Positions 1-6,051 of a stretch of 7,001 nt of DNA are shown in pieces. Made by a program: the position numbers and the translations under genes. The stretch covers positions 1 to 7,001 of the forward strand of contig JAQBWJ010000113.1 of the NCBI GenBank assembly GCA_027625215.1. Reading direction: 5' to 3'. The notes under the pieces are model-generated. The model had not been told where the DNA came from. It made no database searches and saw nothing but the letters and a program-made list of their open reading frames with translations. This stretch comes from Candidatus Poribacteria bacterium. Lineage in GTDB: Bacteria; Poribacteria; WGA-4E; GCA-2687025. Positions within the stretch are counted from its first letter, which is position 1. Each line of letters opens with the position of its first letter.

Positions 1-197
1 GGTTCTGTTTTCTCGTCGCCAGCATCGGCGGTCGCGTCGCGGCGGTCGCGTTGCTTGGGATCGGGACGTTGATGGCGCTCATCGCGTTCGGTTGGTCGCC
101 GATGATGGAAGCGATCATCACGACCGTTGAGGCGTTGATGCTGTTCGGGCTGGTGTTCGGTTTCCCGCGCGAACACGAAGGTCCGCGCTTTATCTGA
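1..197 (+). CDS. C-terminal end of an unidentified membrane protein (partial, 5' end outside window)
   Basis: An open frame enters from the left edge (first full codon at base 3) and ends with TGA at 195-197, giving 64 residues. Two hydrophobic stretches are visible. One runs from about GRVAAVALLGIGTLMALIAF and the second from about AIITTVEALMLFGLVFGF. They are separated by a short polar turn (GWSPMME), and a charged tail PREHEGPRFI follows. This is the pattern of the last two transmembrane helices of an integral membrane protein with a short terminal tail. I do not recognise the family. The gene converges on the kinase gene, whose stop lies 33 bp away. No clear terminator sits between them; only a weak GAAGG/CCTTC pairing is visible. 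Confidence 0.6.
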   Translation, partial: FCFLVASIGGRVAAVALLGIGTLMALIAFGWSPMMEAIITTVEALMLFGLVFGFPREHEGPRFI

Positions 198-230
198 AGG
201 CGGCGGCGGAGTCCCTTCGTCGTCCCCCCT

Positions 231-851
231 TCACCCTGCGAGCATCGCGCGGATCGTCGCCTCGACCGCCGCGAGCGCGATCTGATTGTCGTATTGGTAG
301 GGGATGATGAGGTCGGCGAACCGCTTTGTCGGTTCGGTGTGGAGCGGGAAGTTGGGGAGCACGTCTTTTCGATACCACGCGGCGGCGCGTTCAAGGCTGT
401 CGCGTCCGTCGCGCGCGTCTCGGAGCATCCGCCGCAGGACGCGCTCGTGGGCGTCCACGTCCAGAAACAGTTTGATGTCCATCAAGTCGCGGAGCGGCGC
501 GTTCGTCAGTAAGAGATGTCCTTCCACGATGAGCAAGTCGGTCGCCTCGACGGTGGTGAGCGCGTCGCCGCGCTTGGCGGCGCGGGTGTGCGGCGGTGGC
601 GTCGTGATCGACTCACGGCGGATGAGCCGTTCGATGTGGTCGAGCAGGGAATCCCACTGAACGGCGTCGGGGTGGTTTGCGGTGCGGCGTCGGTCGCGCT
701 CCTCCTCCGACAAATCCGACCAGTCGCGGAAGTAGTGGTCTTGGTGAAGGACGACGGGGGTAAGGTCGCCGATCCGCTCAACCAACGCCTTCACAAATGT
801 CGTTTTTCCCGAACAGGAGCCGCCCGTCACGGCGACGGTCAACGGTTTCAT
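231..851 (-). CDS. udk: Uridine kinase-like P-loop nucleoside kinase
   Basis: This is a 206-residue soluble protein with the fold and motifs of the uridine kinase/phosphoribulokinase family, which phosphorylates uridine or cytidine with ATP or GTP in pyrimidine salvage. Walker A is GGSCSGKTT at residues 10-18. QDHYF at 37-41 carries the likely catalytic Asp38. NHPDA at 59-63 matches the family's N-x-DHPDA motif, HTR at 88-90 matches the substrate-side arginine region, and IVEG at 108-111 is the usual strand ending in EG. The Arg-rich lid RRMLRDARDGR spans 140-150, and EPTKRFADLIIP at 173-184 is the characteristic C-terminal signature. The length is typical of Udk. The ATG at 849-851 is preceded by GAGG about 5 nt upstream. 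Exact substrate specificity is inferred; another nucleoside kinase of the same superfamily is possible. A long hairpin lies just upstream (876-930), so co-transcription with the fucosidase gene is uncertain. Confidence 0.85.
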   Translation of the reverse strand: MKPLTVAVTGGSCSGKTTFVKALVERIGDLTPVVLHQDHYFRDWSDLSEEERDRRRTANHPDAVQWDSLLDHIERLIRRESITTPPPHTRAAKRGDALTTVEATDLLIVEGHLLLTNAPLRDLMDIKLFLDVDAHERVLRRMLRDARDGRDSLERAAAWYRKDVLPNFPLHTEPTKRFADLIIPYQYDNQIALAAVEATIRAMLAG

Positions 852-875
852 GCGACCTCGTTTCTTGAGTTAGGA

Positions 876-930
876 CAAGTTCTTCGGAAAGAAGGGGTTT
901 CCCGCACACCCCCCTTCCCAAAGAACCTTG
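876..930. repeat. Long imperfect hairpin in the spacer upstream of udk
   Basis: CAAGTTCTT (876-884) pairs with AAGAACCTTG (921-930) with one bulged base. The stem continues imperfectly inward, CGGAAAG...AGGGG against CCCC...CTTCCCA, closing a short loop around 897-909. On the plus strand the stem is followed after AG by TTTTT (933-937), which looks like an intrinsic terminator. However, no plus-strand gene lies upstream, since udk and the fucosidase are both on the minus strand. On the minus strand it would form a leader hairpin about 25 nt before the udk start codon, without a T-tract. It may be a palindromic intergenic repeat or a leader element. Confidence 0.5.
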
Positions 931-973
931 AGTTTTTGTGATGCCGTAAGACACAAGTAACGGGAAATCCGCA

Positions 974-990
974 CTCACTTCTCACTCCTC
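974..990 (-). repeat. Purine-rich short repeat, copy 1 (inverted relative to copy at 2578-2594)
   Basis: On the minus strand this reads GAGGAGTGAGAAGTGAG, identical over 17 nt to bases 2578-2594 on the plus strand. A degenerate neighbouring unit (GAGGAGTGAAAAAC on the minus strand) precedes it and overlaps the 3' end of the fucosidase gene. The sequence is built from GAGTGA/GAAGTGA units, as in the short tandem purine repeats known to be dispersed in some bacterial genomes. Confidence 0.6.
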
Positions 991-995
991 GTTTT

Positions 996-2294
996 TCACT
1001 CCTCTTTTCTTTCACCTCTCGGCGCGTTGAAGAGGGCGAAACGGCGGATCATCGGCGTCGCGCGGGCGGCGTTCACCGTGAACCGGACGCGGTCCGTCGT
1101 TACCGCGTCGAACGGCTCGATCTTCTTGTGACCGATGGTTGTCCCGCTCACAATAGACTTCCACTGAGAATCCACCCACGCTTCGACGGTGTACGCCTCG
1201 ACCCGCTGGCTCTCGGCGATCTGTTCCTTCGCCAGCGTCGTGTTGAAGGTGATCGGGGCGGCGAAGGTCAGGACGAACGAGCCGCCCGTCGCGCCATTCG
1301 ACGGCGACCAGTGGGTATCCGGGTTGCCGTCGATCACCGCCGCGTCCGTCGTCGCGCCGCGCGCGAGATCGTGTTCGTCGCCGAACGACGCATCAATCAT
1401 TCGGCGGAACTCCGCGAGACGCGCCACGTCCGGTTCCGCCAGCAGCCCTTTGTCGTTCGGCGGGACGTTCAGCAACAAGACGCTGTTCCGCCCGACGGAC
1501 TGGTAGTAAATCCGCATCAGGTGGTCGAGCGTCTTCACTTTGGAGTCCTCCGCCGGATGCCAGAACCAACCGGGACGGATCGACACGTCGCACTCCGCCG
1601 GATACCAGATCGGGTCGGTCACGCCGGGATGGTGGTCCGCGTTCGGCTCTTGGATGCTCCACTCCGTTTCGCGGGCGAAGCCGTCCTCGTTGCCGACCCA
1701 GCGCACGTCGGGTCCGCAGATGGCGATCAACGCCTCAGGCTGATGTTGACGCACGACGCCGTAGTAACCGCTCCAGTCGTATTCCTGCCGCTTGCCGTTC
1801 GGACCTTCGCCGCACGCGCCGTCGAACCAGACTTCGTACACCTTGCCGTATTGTGTCAGGAGCTCGGTCAGTTGGTGTTTGAAGTAGGCGTTGTAGGCGG
1901 GCGAGTCGCCGTACATCGGGGCGTTGCGGTCCCAGGGCGAGAGGTAAAACGCTTTTTTGACGCCGAACTCGTCGCACGCCTCCGCGAACTCGCGGACAAC
2001 GTCGCCCTTGCCGCCCTTCCAGGGGGAGTTCTTGACGGAGTGTTCCGTGTGCGCCGACTGCCACAGACAAAACCCGTCGTGGTGCTTCGCCGTCAGGATG
2101 AGGTAGGTGAACCCGGCGTCTTTCGCAGTTTTCACCCATTGGCGGCAGTCGAGTCGGGTCGGGTTGAAGATGGCGGGGTCTTCCGCGCCGTCGCCCCATT
2201 CGCGGTCGGTGAACGTGTTGACGCCGAAATGGAAGAACACCGTCATCTCGGCTTCTTGCCAGGCGAGTTGTTGAGGCGTTGGTTTGGGCAGCAT
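996..2294 (-). CDS. Alpha-L-fucosidase, glycoside hydrolase family 29
   Basis: This 432-residue protein is predicted to release terminal alpha-L-fucose from glycans by a retaining mechanism. It opens directly with the GH29 barrel: FFHFGVNTFTDREWGDG at 20-36, LTAKHHDGFCLW at 67-78, FYLSPWDRN at 116-124, and VWFDGACGEGPNG at 155-167, in which Asp158 is the expected nucleophile. ECDVSIRPGWFWH at 234-246 and GRNSVLLLNVPPN at 268-280 are also typical. Residues about 306-424 look like a discoidin-type (F5/8 C) beta-sandwich, with IDGNPDTHWSP and a terminal VRFTV segment. There is no signal peptide, so a cytoplasmic location is inferred. I chose the ATG at 2292-2294. The frame stays open to 2465, but the extra 57 residues are basic, low-plausibility sequence crossing an inverted-repeat element. 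GGAGGGAG lies about 14 nt upstream, a rather distant ribosome site. The acid/base residue could not be assigned. Confidence 0.88.
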   Translation of the reverse strand: MLPKPTPQQLAWQEAEMTVFFHFGVNTFTDREWGDGAEDPAIFNPTRLDCRQWVKTAKDAGFTYLILTAKHHDGFCLWQSAHTEHSVKNSPWKGGKGDVVREFAEACDEFGVKKAFYLSPWDRNAPMYGDSPAYNAYFKHQLTELLTQYGKVYEVWFDGACGEGPNGKRQEYDWSGYYGVVRQHQPEALIAICGPDVRWVGNEDGFARETEWSIQEPNADHHPGVTDPIWYPAECDVSIRPGWFWHPAEDSKVKTLDHLMRIYYQSVGRNSVLLLNVPPNDKGLLAEPDVARLAEFRRMIDASFGDEHDLARGATTDAAVIDGNPDTHWSPSNGATGGSFVLTFAAPITFNTTLAKEQIAESQRVEAYTVEAWVDSQWKSIVSGTTIGHKKIEPFDAVTTDRVRFTVNAARATPMIRRFALFNAPRGERKEE

Positions 2295-2388
2295 GGCGCG
2301 TGTGCGAACTCCCTCCGGTCGTAGACAAAGACGTTGCCGCGACCACGATACCGCATTCGGCGGGAATGGGAAACCGTTGCGAGAAAGG

Positions 2389-2535
2389 GTGTTCTCAACT
2401 CGTGTTGATATTCCACGAACCCCCATCCCCGCGCTACGCGCCCTCGCGTTGCGAGTCCCCCGCAAGGGGAAGGGGTCGGCTTCCTCCGGTTAGACGGTTG
2501 AGAAAGCGCTGAATATCAACACGATTTGAGAATAC
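2389..2535. repeat. 147-bp element bounded by 25-bp inverted repeats, with nested hairpins
   Basis: Bases 2389-2413 and 2511-2535 are inverted copies with 23 of 25 positions matching; mismatches fall at 2391/2533 and 2399/2525. Each arm contains a small dyad: TCAAC-TCGT-GTTGA at 2395-2408 and TCAAC-ACGA-TTTGA at 2516-2529. The interior holds further stems: CGCG/CGCG (2430-2433, 2437-2440), CTCGC/GCGAG (2443-2447, 2451-2455), TCCCC/GGGGA (2456-2460, 2466-2470) and ACCCC/GGGGT (2419-2423, 2472-2476). It lies between the divergent fucosidase and lipM-like genes. No obvious target-site duplication flanks it. It could be a small non-autonomous element, or a paired operator around divergent promoters. 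Confidence 0.7.
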
Positions 2536-2553
2536 GCGAGATCGGGTTACGAT
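2526..2553 (+). promoter_or_regulatory. Possible sigma-70-type promoter for the lipM-like gene
   Basis: TTGAGA (2526-2531) and TACGAT (2548-2553) are separated by 16 bp, a plausible -35/-10 pair about 37 bp upstream of the GTG start at 2590. The -35 hexamer lies inside the right arm of the inverted repeat, so a protein bound to that arm could block it. The mirror-image TTGAGA in the left arm (2393-2398, minus strand) faces the fucosidase gene but has no good -10 at the right distance. Confidence 0.35.
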
Positions 2554-2577
2554 TGGTGGAGGAGAGAAACGAGACAT

Positions 2578-2594
2578 GAGGAGTGAGAAGTGAG
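2578..2594 (+). repeat. Purine-rich short repeat, copy 2 (contains the lipM-like gene's ribosome site and start)
   Basis: GAGGAGTGAGAAGTGAG is identical over 17 nt to the minus-strand reading of 974-990. GAGGAG at 2578-2583 is also the best ribosome-binding site for the GTG start at 2590, with 6-nt spacing, so the repeat supplies the translation-initiation region of this gene. Confidence 0.6.
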
Positions 2595-3435
2595 TCGGAA
2601 CGTGAGTTGGCGGTGGCTTCGCATGGGGGCGAACTCGGCGGCGTTCAATATGGCGGCGGACGATATGTTGCTGCGTCGGCAGTCGGTTGATCCGCGCCCG
2701 ACGGTGCGGGTCTATGAGTGGGACGCCGTCGCGCTGACGTGTGGGTATTTTCAGGAGTTGCCGAACGTCGTGAACGTTGAGGGGTGTCGCGCGGCGGGGA
2801 TCGACCTTGCTCGGCGTCCGACGGGGGGAGGGGTTGTCGTCCACGAGGGGGCGATGACGTTCAGCGCGATCTTTTCCCCAAACACGGTCGGGATTCCGAA
2901 CGAGGCGCAGGCGTCGTATCGGCGATTGGCGGAGGTGGTGTCAGTCGCATTCCATCGGCTCGGCGCGACGACGGAACCCTCCGAAACGTGCCTCTGCCCC
3001 GATTCAACGCTGCCGGACTGGTGTCTGTTGCATCCCGTCGAGCATGACGTGATCGCAGGCGGGCGCAAAGTGGCGGGGGCGGCGCAGCGGCGGACGAAAG
3101 CGGGGGTGTTGCATCAGGCGTACGTGTTTGGGGAGATGCCGTCTCAGGCGACGCTGGACGCGGCGACGACGGTTGATTTGGGGGATGCGGTCGGGGCGTT
3201 TTCACGCTCATTGAGCGAAGTCGCTGGAAAACGCATCACCCTGAATGAACTCGCGGATGCCCTGCGCGACGCCTTTGAGTCGGAGGTGGGAGCGGTGTTT
3301 GATGATCTTCCGTTGACGGATGAGGAGATCGCCGCCATCGACGCCGCGACGCGCGCCGTTTACGAGTCGGACGACTGGCGGTTCGGGGACGGCAAAACCC
3401 GCCGTCGGCTCCGCAAGGGGTTGGATGATCTCTAA
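2590..3435 (+). CDS. lipM: LipM-type octanoyltransferase / lipoate-protein ligase A family protein
   Basis: This 281-residue protein of the biotin/lipoate protein ligase fold is predicted to transfer octanoyl from octanoyl-ACP to a lipoyl domain such as GcvH, the first step of lipoate assembly. The N-terminal WRWLRMGANSAAFNMAADD (residues 7-25), YEWDAVALTCGYFQ (42-55) and RRPTGGGVVVHEGAMTFSAI (75-94) are the usual family blocks. DWCLLHPVEHDV at 143-154 aligns with the LipM segment around its catalytic cysteine, giving Cys145. GGRKVAGAAQRRTKAGVLHQ at 157-176 holds the conserved lysine (Lys160). The length matches LipM, with no extra LplA C-terminal domain. The GTG start at 2590 has GAGGAG 6 nt upstream; GTG at 2602 is a weaker alternative. 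The cysteine favours LipM over LplA, but the related amidotransferase LipL also uses cysteine and cannot be excluded without a GcvH neighbour. Confidence 0.82.
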   Translation: MSRNVSWRWLRMGANSAAFNMAADDMLLRRQSVDPRPTVRVYEWDAVALTCGYFQELPNVVNVEGCRAAGIDLARRPTGGGVVVHEGAMTFSAIFSPNTVGIPNEAQASYRRLAEVVSVAFHRLGATTEPSETCLCPDSTLPDWCLLHPVEHDVIAGGRKVAGAAQRRTKAGVLHQAYVFGEMPSQATLDAATTVDLGDAVGAFSRSLSEVAGKRITLNELADALRDAFESEVGAVFDDLPLTDEEIAAIDAATRAVYESDDWRFGDGKTRRRLRKGLDDL

Positions 3436-3455
3436 TTGATCGCGGGCGTTTACGC

Positions 3456-3785
3456 TCACCATTTCTTGAACACGAAAAACACCGCCCCGATCAGAAACAG
3501 AAACCCCACGCCGTAGTTCCACTTGAACGGCTCCCGCAGGTACAGCACGGAGAACGCCGCGAACACGACGAGCGTGATCACCTCCTGCATCGTCTTCAAC
3601 TGCGCGGCGGAGTACGTGCCGTGACCGATCCGGTTCGCGGGAACTTGGAAGCAGTACTCGACGAACGCGATGCCCCAACTGACCAATATCACCTGCCACA
3701 GCGGGAACTGCTTGAACTTCAAATGTCCGTACCACGCGAACGTCATGAAGACGTTGGAGACCGTCAGCAGCGCAATCGTTTTCAT
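3456..3785 (-). CDS. DUF486 / DMT-type small integral membrane protein
   Basis: A 109-residue, strongly hydrophobic protein of the DUF486 family, which belongs to the drug/metabolite transporter superfamily; its substrate is unknown. About four membrane segments can be read: residues 4-20, 29-46, 67-83 and 90-107. Conserved family blocks are visible: FAWYGHLKF at 16-24, EYCFQVPANRIGHG at 43-56, SAAQLKTMQE at 59-68 and FSVLYLREPFKWNY at 78-91. The length is typical of the family. GGAGG lies 8 nt before the ATG at 3783-3785, supporting that start. The gene converges with the lipM-like gene (20-bp gap) and lies downstream of flgE on the same strand. A terminator-like hairpin at 3821-3862 separates it from flgE, so it is probably transcribed apart from the flagellar genes. 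I see no clear promoter in the short gap. Confidence 0.85.
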   Translation of the reverse strand: MKTIALLTVSNVFMTFAWYGHLKFKQFPLWQVILVSWGIAFVEYCFQVPANRIGHGTYSAAQLKTMQEVITLVVFAAFSVLYLREPFKWNYGVGFLFLIGAVFFVFKKW

Positions 3786-3820
3786 GGTAAGAACCTCCGC
3801 CGTCGCTTCCGGATTGACAA

Positions 3821-3862
3821 AGGAGAAACCGCTCCCCGATTGGGTGGAGAGCGGTTCCTCAT
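3821..3862 (-). terminator. Intrinsic-terminator-like hairpin downstream of flgE
   Basis: GAGAAACCGCTC (3823-3834) pairs with GAGCGGTTCCTC (3849-3860), a 12-bp stem with one mismatch and a 14-nt loop. Read on the minus strand, it starts about 35 nt after the flgE stop codon, and its 3' side is followed by a moderately T-rich run (TTCTCCTTTG). The T-tract is imperfect, so termination may be partial. Confidence 0.55.
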
Positions 3863-3895
3863 CGTTCCGTTGGATTTCAGACCGAGACTAGTCGA

Positions 3896-5869
3896 TTAGC
3901 CGCGTTTCAAGCCCATCAACTCTTGCAGGATCGTGTCGGTTGTGGTGATGACGTTCGCGCTGGACTGGAAGCCGCGTTGCGCGAGAATCATCTGGGTGAA
4001 CTGCTCGGCGAGATCGACGTTCGACAGTTCGAGCGTGTTCGACAGGATCGAGCCGTTGCCGCCGAGTCCCGCCGTGCCGACCACCGCTTCGCCGGAGCTC
4101 TGCGTGTTGGCAAAGATGTTCGAGCCGACCCGCTCCAACCCTTCGGCGTTCTGGAAGCGAGCGATCAACACCTGCCCGACGACGGTCGTATCGCCGTTCG
4201 AGAACGTGCCGATGATCATTCCGCTTTGGTCGACCGTGAACGATTGGAACGTGCCGGGTTTGATCCCGTTGTTGCCCGTCACGACGACTTCCGATGCGCC
4301 GAGGTCATACTGCGTGACACCCGCCACCACGTCGCGGTTCATGTCGATGGCGAAGTTTTCCGTCCCCAACTTCGCGCTGAACTGCAAGGTGAATCGGTCG
4401 GTGCCGATGGCGTTGGTGAATCCGGCGAGCGTGCCGTCGGGGTTGAAGGTGAGCAACCCGCGCGTGTTCAGCCCGTAGTTGAGGCTGGGGGCTTGTTCAA
4501 TCGCCTCCGCGTCGGGGATTCGCATCGTCCACGCCCAGGTGTTCTCAACGTCCGTCTTGAACATCGACATGACCGCCGTGTGGCTGTTGCCCTGCGAGTC
4601 CACCAACTGGACGCTCGTTGAAGTCCCGTTGCCCGGATCGAGTTTCTTCAAGGTGAAGTTCTGGTCGTTCAGCGTGTAAGAGGGCATCCCGGCGCTGGCG
4701 ACCTTCGCTGCCAAGTCGTCCAACGTCTCCGATCCGAGCAGCGAGACGACCACCGACCGACCGGAACCCGCGTCCGTGACGAGCAGGTTCGCCGTTTCGC
4801 GGAGCGCGACGGGGAAGTTCGTGCCGAGATTCGAGAGCATGGTTGACCCAGCGGGGGTAACGCCCGTTTCCATTCGCCCGCCGGCTTGGGTCGCCAGACC
4901 CGCTGCCGTGCCGTAACTGAGCGCCGAGCCGAGCGCCACGTCGTTCGCCAACGCCGTCGAAAGGACGAGCGTCGTGTCGTTCACAATGGAACTGACGGTC
5001 ACGTCGTTGCCGTCGATGGACAACGTGTCGCCGACGCGAAGTTCGCGCGTGAACAGCGTGCCTGTCCCGTTGATCGTCCGCGATGCCGCCGTGCCTTGAA
5101 TCGTTCCGGTGAGCGTCGGGCGCGTGAGCGTCAGGTTCGTCGCGTCCGTGATCGAGTCGATGGTGAACTGGCGGTCGCCGACGATGAAGATGTCGCCCGC
5201 TGTCAACTGGGTGAAGTCGGTCCCCGCGCCGATGACGGAGATGGTCGTTCCGTCGTCTTGCAGGATCGCGGTGCCGGAGAACTCCGTCCCGACGAAGCGG
5301 TCTTGTCCGCCGACGAGCACTTGGTTGCCGTTGGTATCGACGGCGATGGTCTTGCTGCCGGAGTCGAGGTTGCCAGCCAACCCGATCTGGCTGGTGGCGG
5401 TCGGGGGGATCGGCTCGGTGGGCATCTGGATCGCGGTCGGGGCGGCGGTCACGGGGATTTGTCCCGCAATCGCGTTGAAGCCCTGCACGGAGAACCCGTC
5501 GGGCGAGACGAGTTGCCCTTGAGCGTTTAAGGTGAAGTTGCCGGAGCGGGTGAAGAAGTCCCGTTCGCCGTCGCTCACGATGAAAAAGCCGTTGCCTTGA
5601 ATCGCCATGTCGCTGACGAGCGCGGACTCTTGAAGCCCGCCTTGTCGCATCACGGTCGAAATCGAACTGACCTGCACGCCGCGACCGACCTGAATCGGGG
5701 CGGTCTGCGTGGTGCCGGGTCGAATGGTGCGCGCGAGCACGTCGGCAAAATTGGCGCGTCCCGCTTTGAACCCGGTGGTGTTCACATTGGCGATGTTGTT
5801 ACCGATGACTTCTAGGCTGGTCTGGTTGGCGCGCAACCCGGTCAACCCGGACTGTAATGAACCGATCAT
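3896..5869 (-). CDS. flgE: Flagellar hook protein FlgE
   Basis: FlgE polymerises into the curved hook joining rod to filament and is exported by the flagellar type III apparatus. This copy has 657 residues. The N-terminal rod/hook signature lies at about 1-40 (GLTGLRANQTSLEVIGNNIA at 9-28, NTTGFK at 30-35). The FlgE/F/G-type block lies around 80-133 (MAIQGNGFFIVSDG 88-101, FTRSGNFTLNAQGQLVSPDG 106-125). The FlaE-type domain begins near 418 (SVQLVDSQGNSH). The C-terminal signature is at 608-657 (LELSNVDLAEQF, ILAQRGFQSSANVITTTD, ILQELMGLKRG). Residues about 165-400 form an enlarged variable middle region containing two tandem modules (about 208-254 and 262-308). It is considerably longer than the roughly 400-residue enterobacterial FlgE. 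The ATG at 5867-5869 is preceded by GGAGG at 9-nt spacing. It follows flgD on the same strand after 182 nt. Confidence 0.95.
   Translation of the reverse strand: MIGSLQSGLTGLRANQTSLEVIGNNIANVNTTGFKAGRANFADVLARTIRPGTTQTAPIQVGRGVQVSSISTVMRQGGLQESALVSDMAIQGNGFFIVSDGERDFFTRSGNFTLNAQGQLVSPDGFSVQGFNAIAGQIPVTAAPTAIQMPTEPIPPTATSQIGLAGNLDSGSKTIAVDTNGNQVLVGGQDRFVGTEFSGTAILQDDGTTISVIGAGTDFTQLTAGDIFIVGDRQFTIDSITDATNLTLTRPTLTGTIQGTAASRTINGTGTLFTRELRVGDTLSIDGNDVTVSSIVNDTTLVLSTALANDVALGSALSYGTAAGLATQAGGRMETGVTPAGSTMLSNLGTNFPVALRETANLLVTDAGSGRSVVVSLLGSETLDDLAAKVASAGMPSYTLNDQNFTLKKLDPGNGTSTSVQLVDSQGNSHTAVMSMFKTDVENTWAWTMRIPDAEAIEQAPSLNYGLNTRGLLTFNPDGTLAGFTNAIGTDRFTLQFSAKLGTENFAIDMNRDVVAGVTQYDLGASEVVVTGNNGIKPGTFQSFTVDQSGMIIGTFSNGDTTVVGQVLIARFQNAEGLERVGSNIFANTQSSGEAVVGTAGLGGNGSILSNTLELSNVDLAEQFTQMILAQRGFQSSANVITTTDTILQELMGLKRG
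4946..5248 (-). repeat. Tandem duplicated protein module inside FlgE
   Basis: Residues about 208-254 and 262-308 of FlgE share the pattern G-x-G-T-x-F-T...L-x-x-G-D...T-h-x-S-I...T-x-L-x-L with a period of 54 residues. By eye, 14 of 38 aligned positions are identical (for example GAGTDFT versus GTGTLFT). The pattern resembles short beta-strand repeats often seen in phage and bacterial appendage proteins; that resemblance is from memory. Confidence 0.65.
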
Positions 5870-6051
5870 CTACCTCGTCCTCCAACGGAGCGTGTAGCGC
5901 GCGGCGGGAGACGTCGGTTGTCGCGCAACGCGACGAACCCTCAATCTCCACCGGTACGCGAGGTGTTTTATTCCCAATCCACGATCATTTTAACGACGGT
6001 CCGAATCAAACAACTGTCAAAAGCCGTTTTAAGCGCGTCGGGCGACGCTCG
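5870..6051 (-). other. 182-nt flgD-flgE spacer without a credible gene
   Basis: No supported open frame lies here; the longest ATG-led minus frame noticed encodes only MIVDWE. A 5-bp stem with a 4-nt loop (GCGTC/GACGC, 6035-6048) follows the flgD stop by a few bases and is followed on the minus strand by TTAAAA, a weak terminator or mRNA-end structure at best. A second small GC-rich hairpin (GTCGCG/CGCGAC, 5920-5934) lies before flgE. The end of the region holds the flgE ribosome site GGAGG. Confidence 0.4.

Noticed and set aside
1128..2324. 398-codon open frame on the plus strand opposite the fucosidase
   Set aside because: It is an antisense shadow of a GC-rich gene: Arg/Val-rich with no recognisable motif, while the minus strand encodes a clear GH29 enzyme.
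2295..2465. In-frame upstream extension of the fucosidase to an ATG at 2465
   Set aside because: The extra 57 residues are Arg/Ser-rich, unlike GH29, and run across the inverted-repeat element; family similarity begins right after the ATG at 2294.
3814..3819. TTGACA on the plus strand near the flgE terminator
   Set aside because: No plus-strand gene lies downstream and no -10 partner is evident; it is probably chance.
3923..5530. Several long plus-strand open frames opposite flgE
   Set aside because: They are antisense shadows of flgE with Arg/Asp/Val-rich composition and no family signature.
5920..5934. GTCGCG/CGCGAC hairpin before flgE as a terminator
   Set aside because: It has only a 6-bp stem with a 3-nt loop and no T-tract; such pairs are common in GC-rich DNA.
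5987..6020. Minus-strand TTGACA (6015-6020) and TAAAAT (5987-5992) upstream of flgE as a promoter
   Set aside because: The spacing is 22 bp, too long for a sigma-70 promoter, and no acceptable -10 lies at 16-18 bp from TTGACA.
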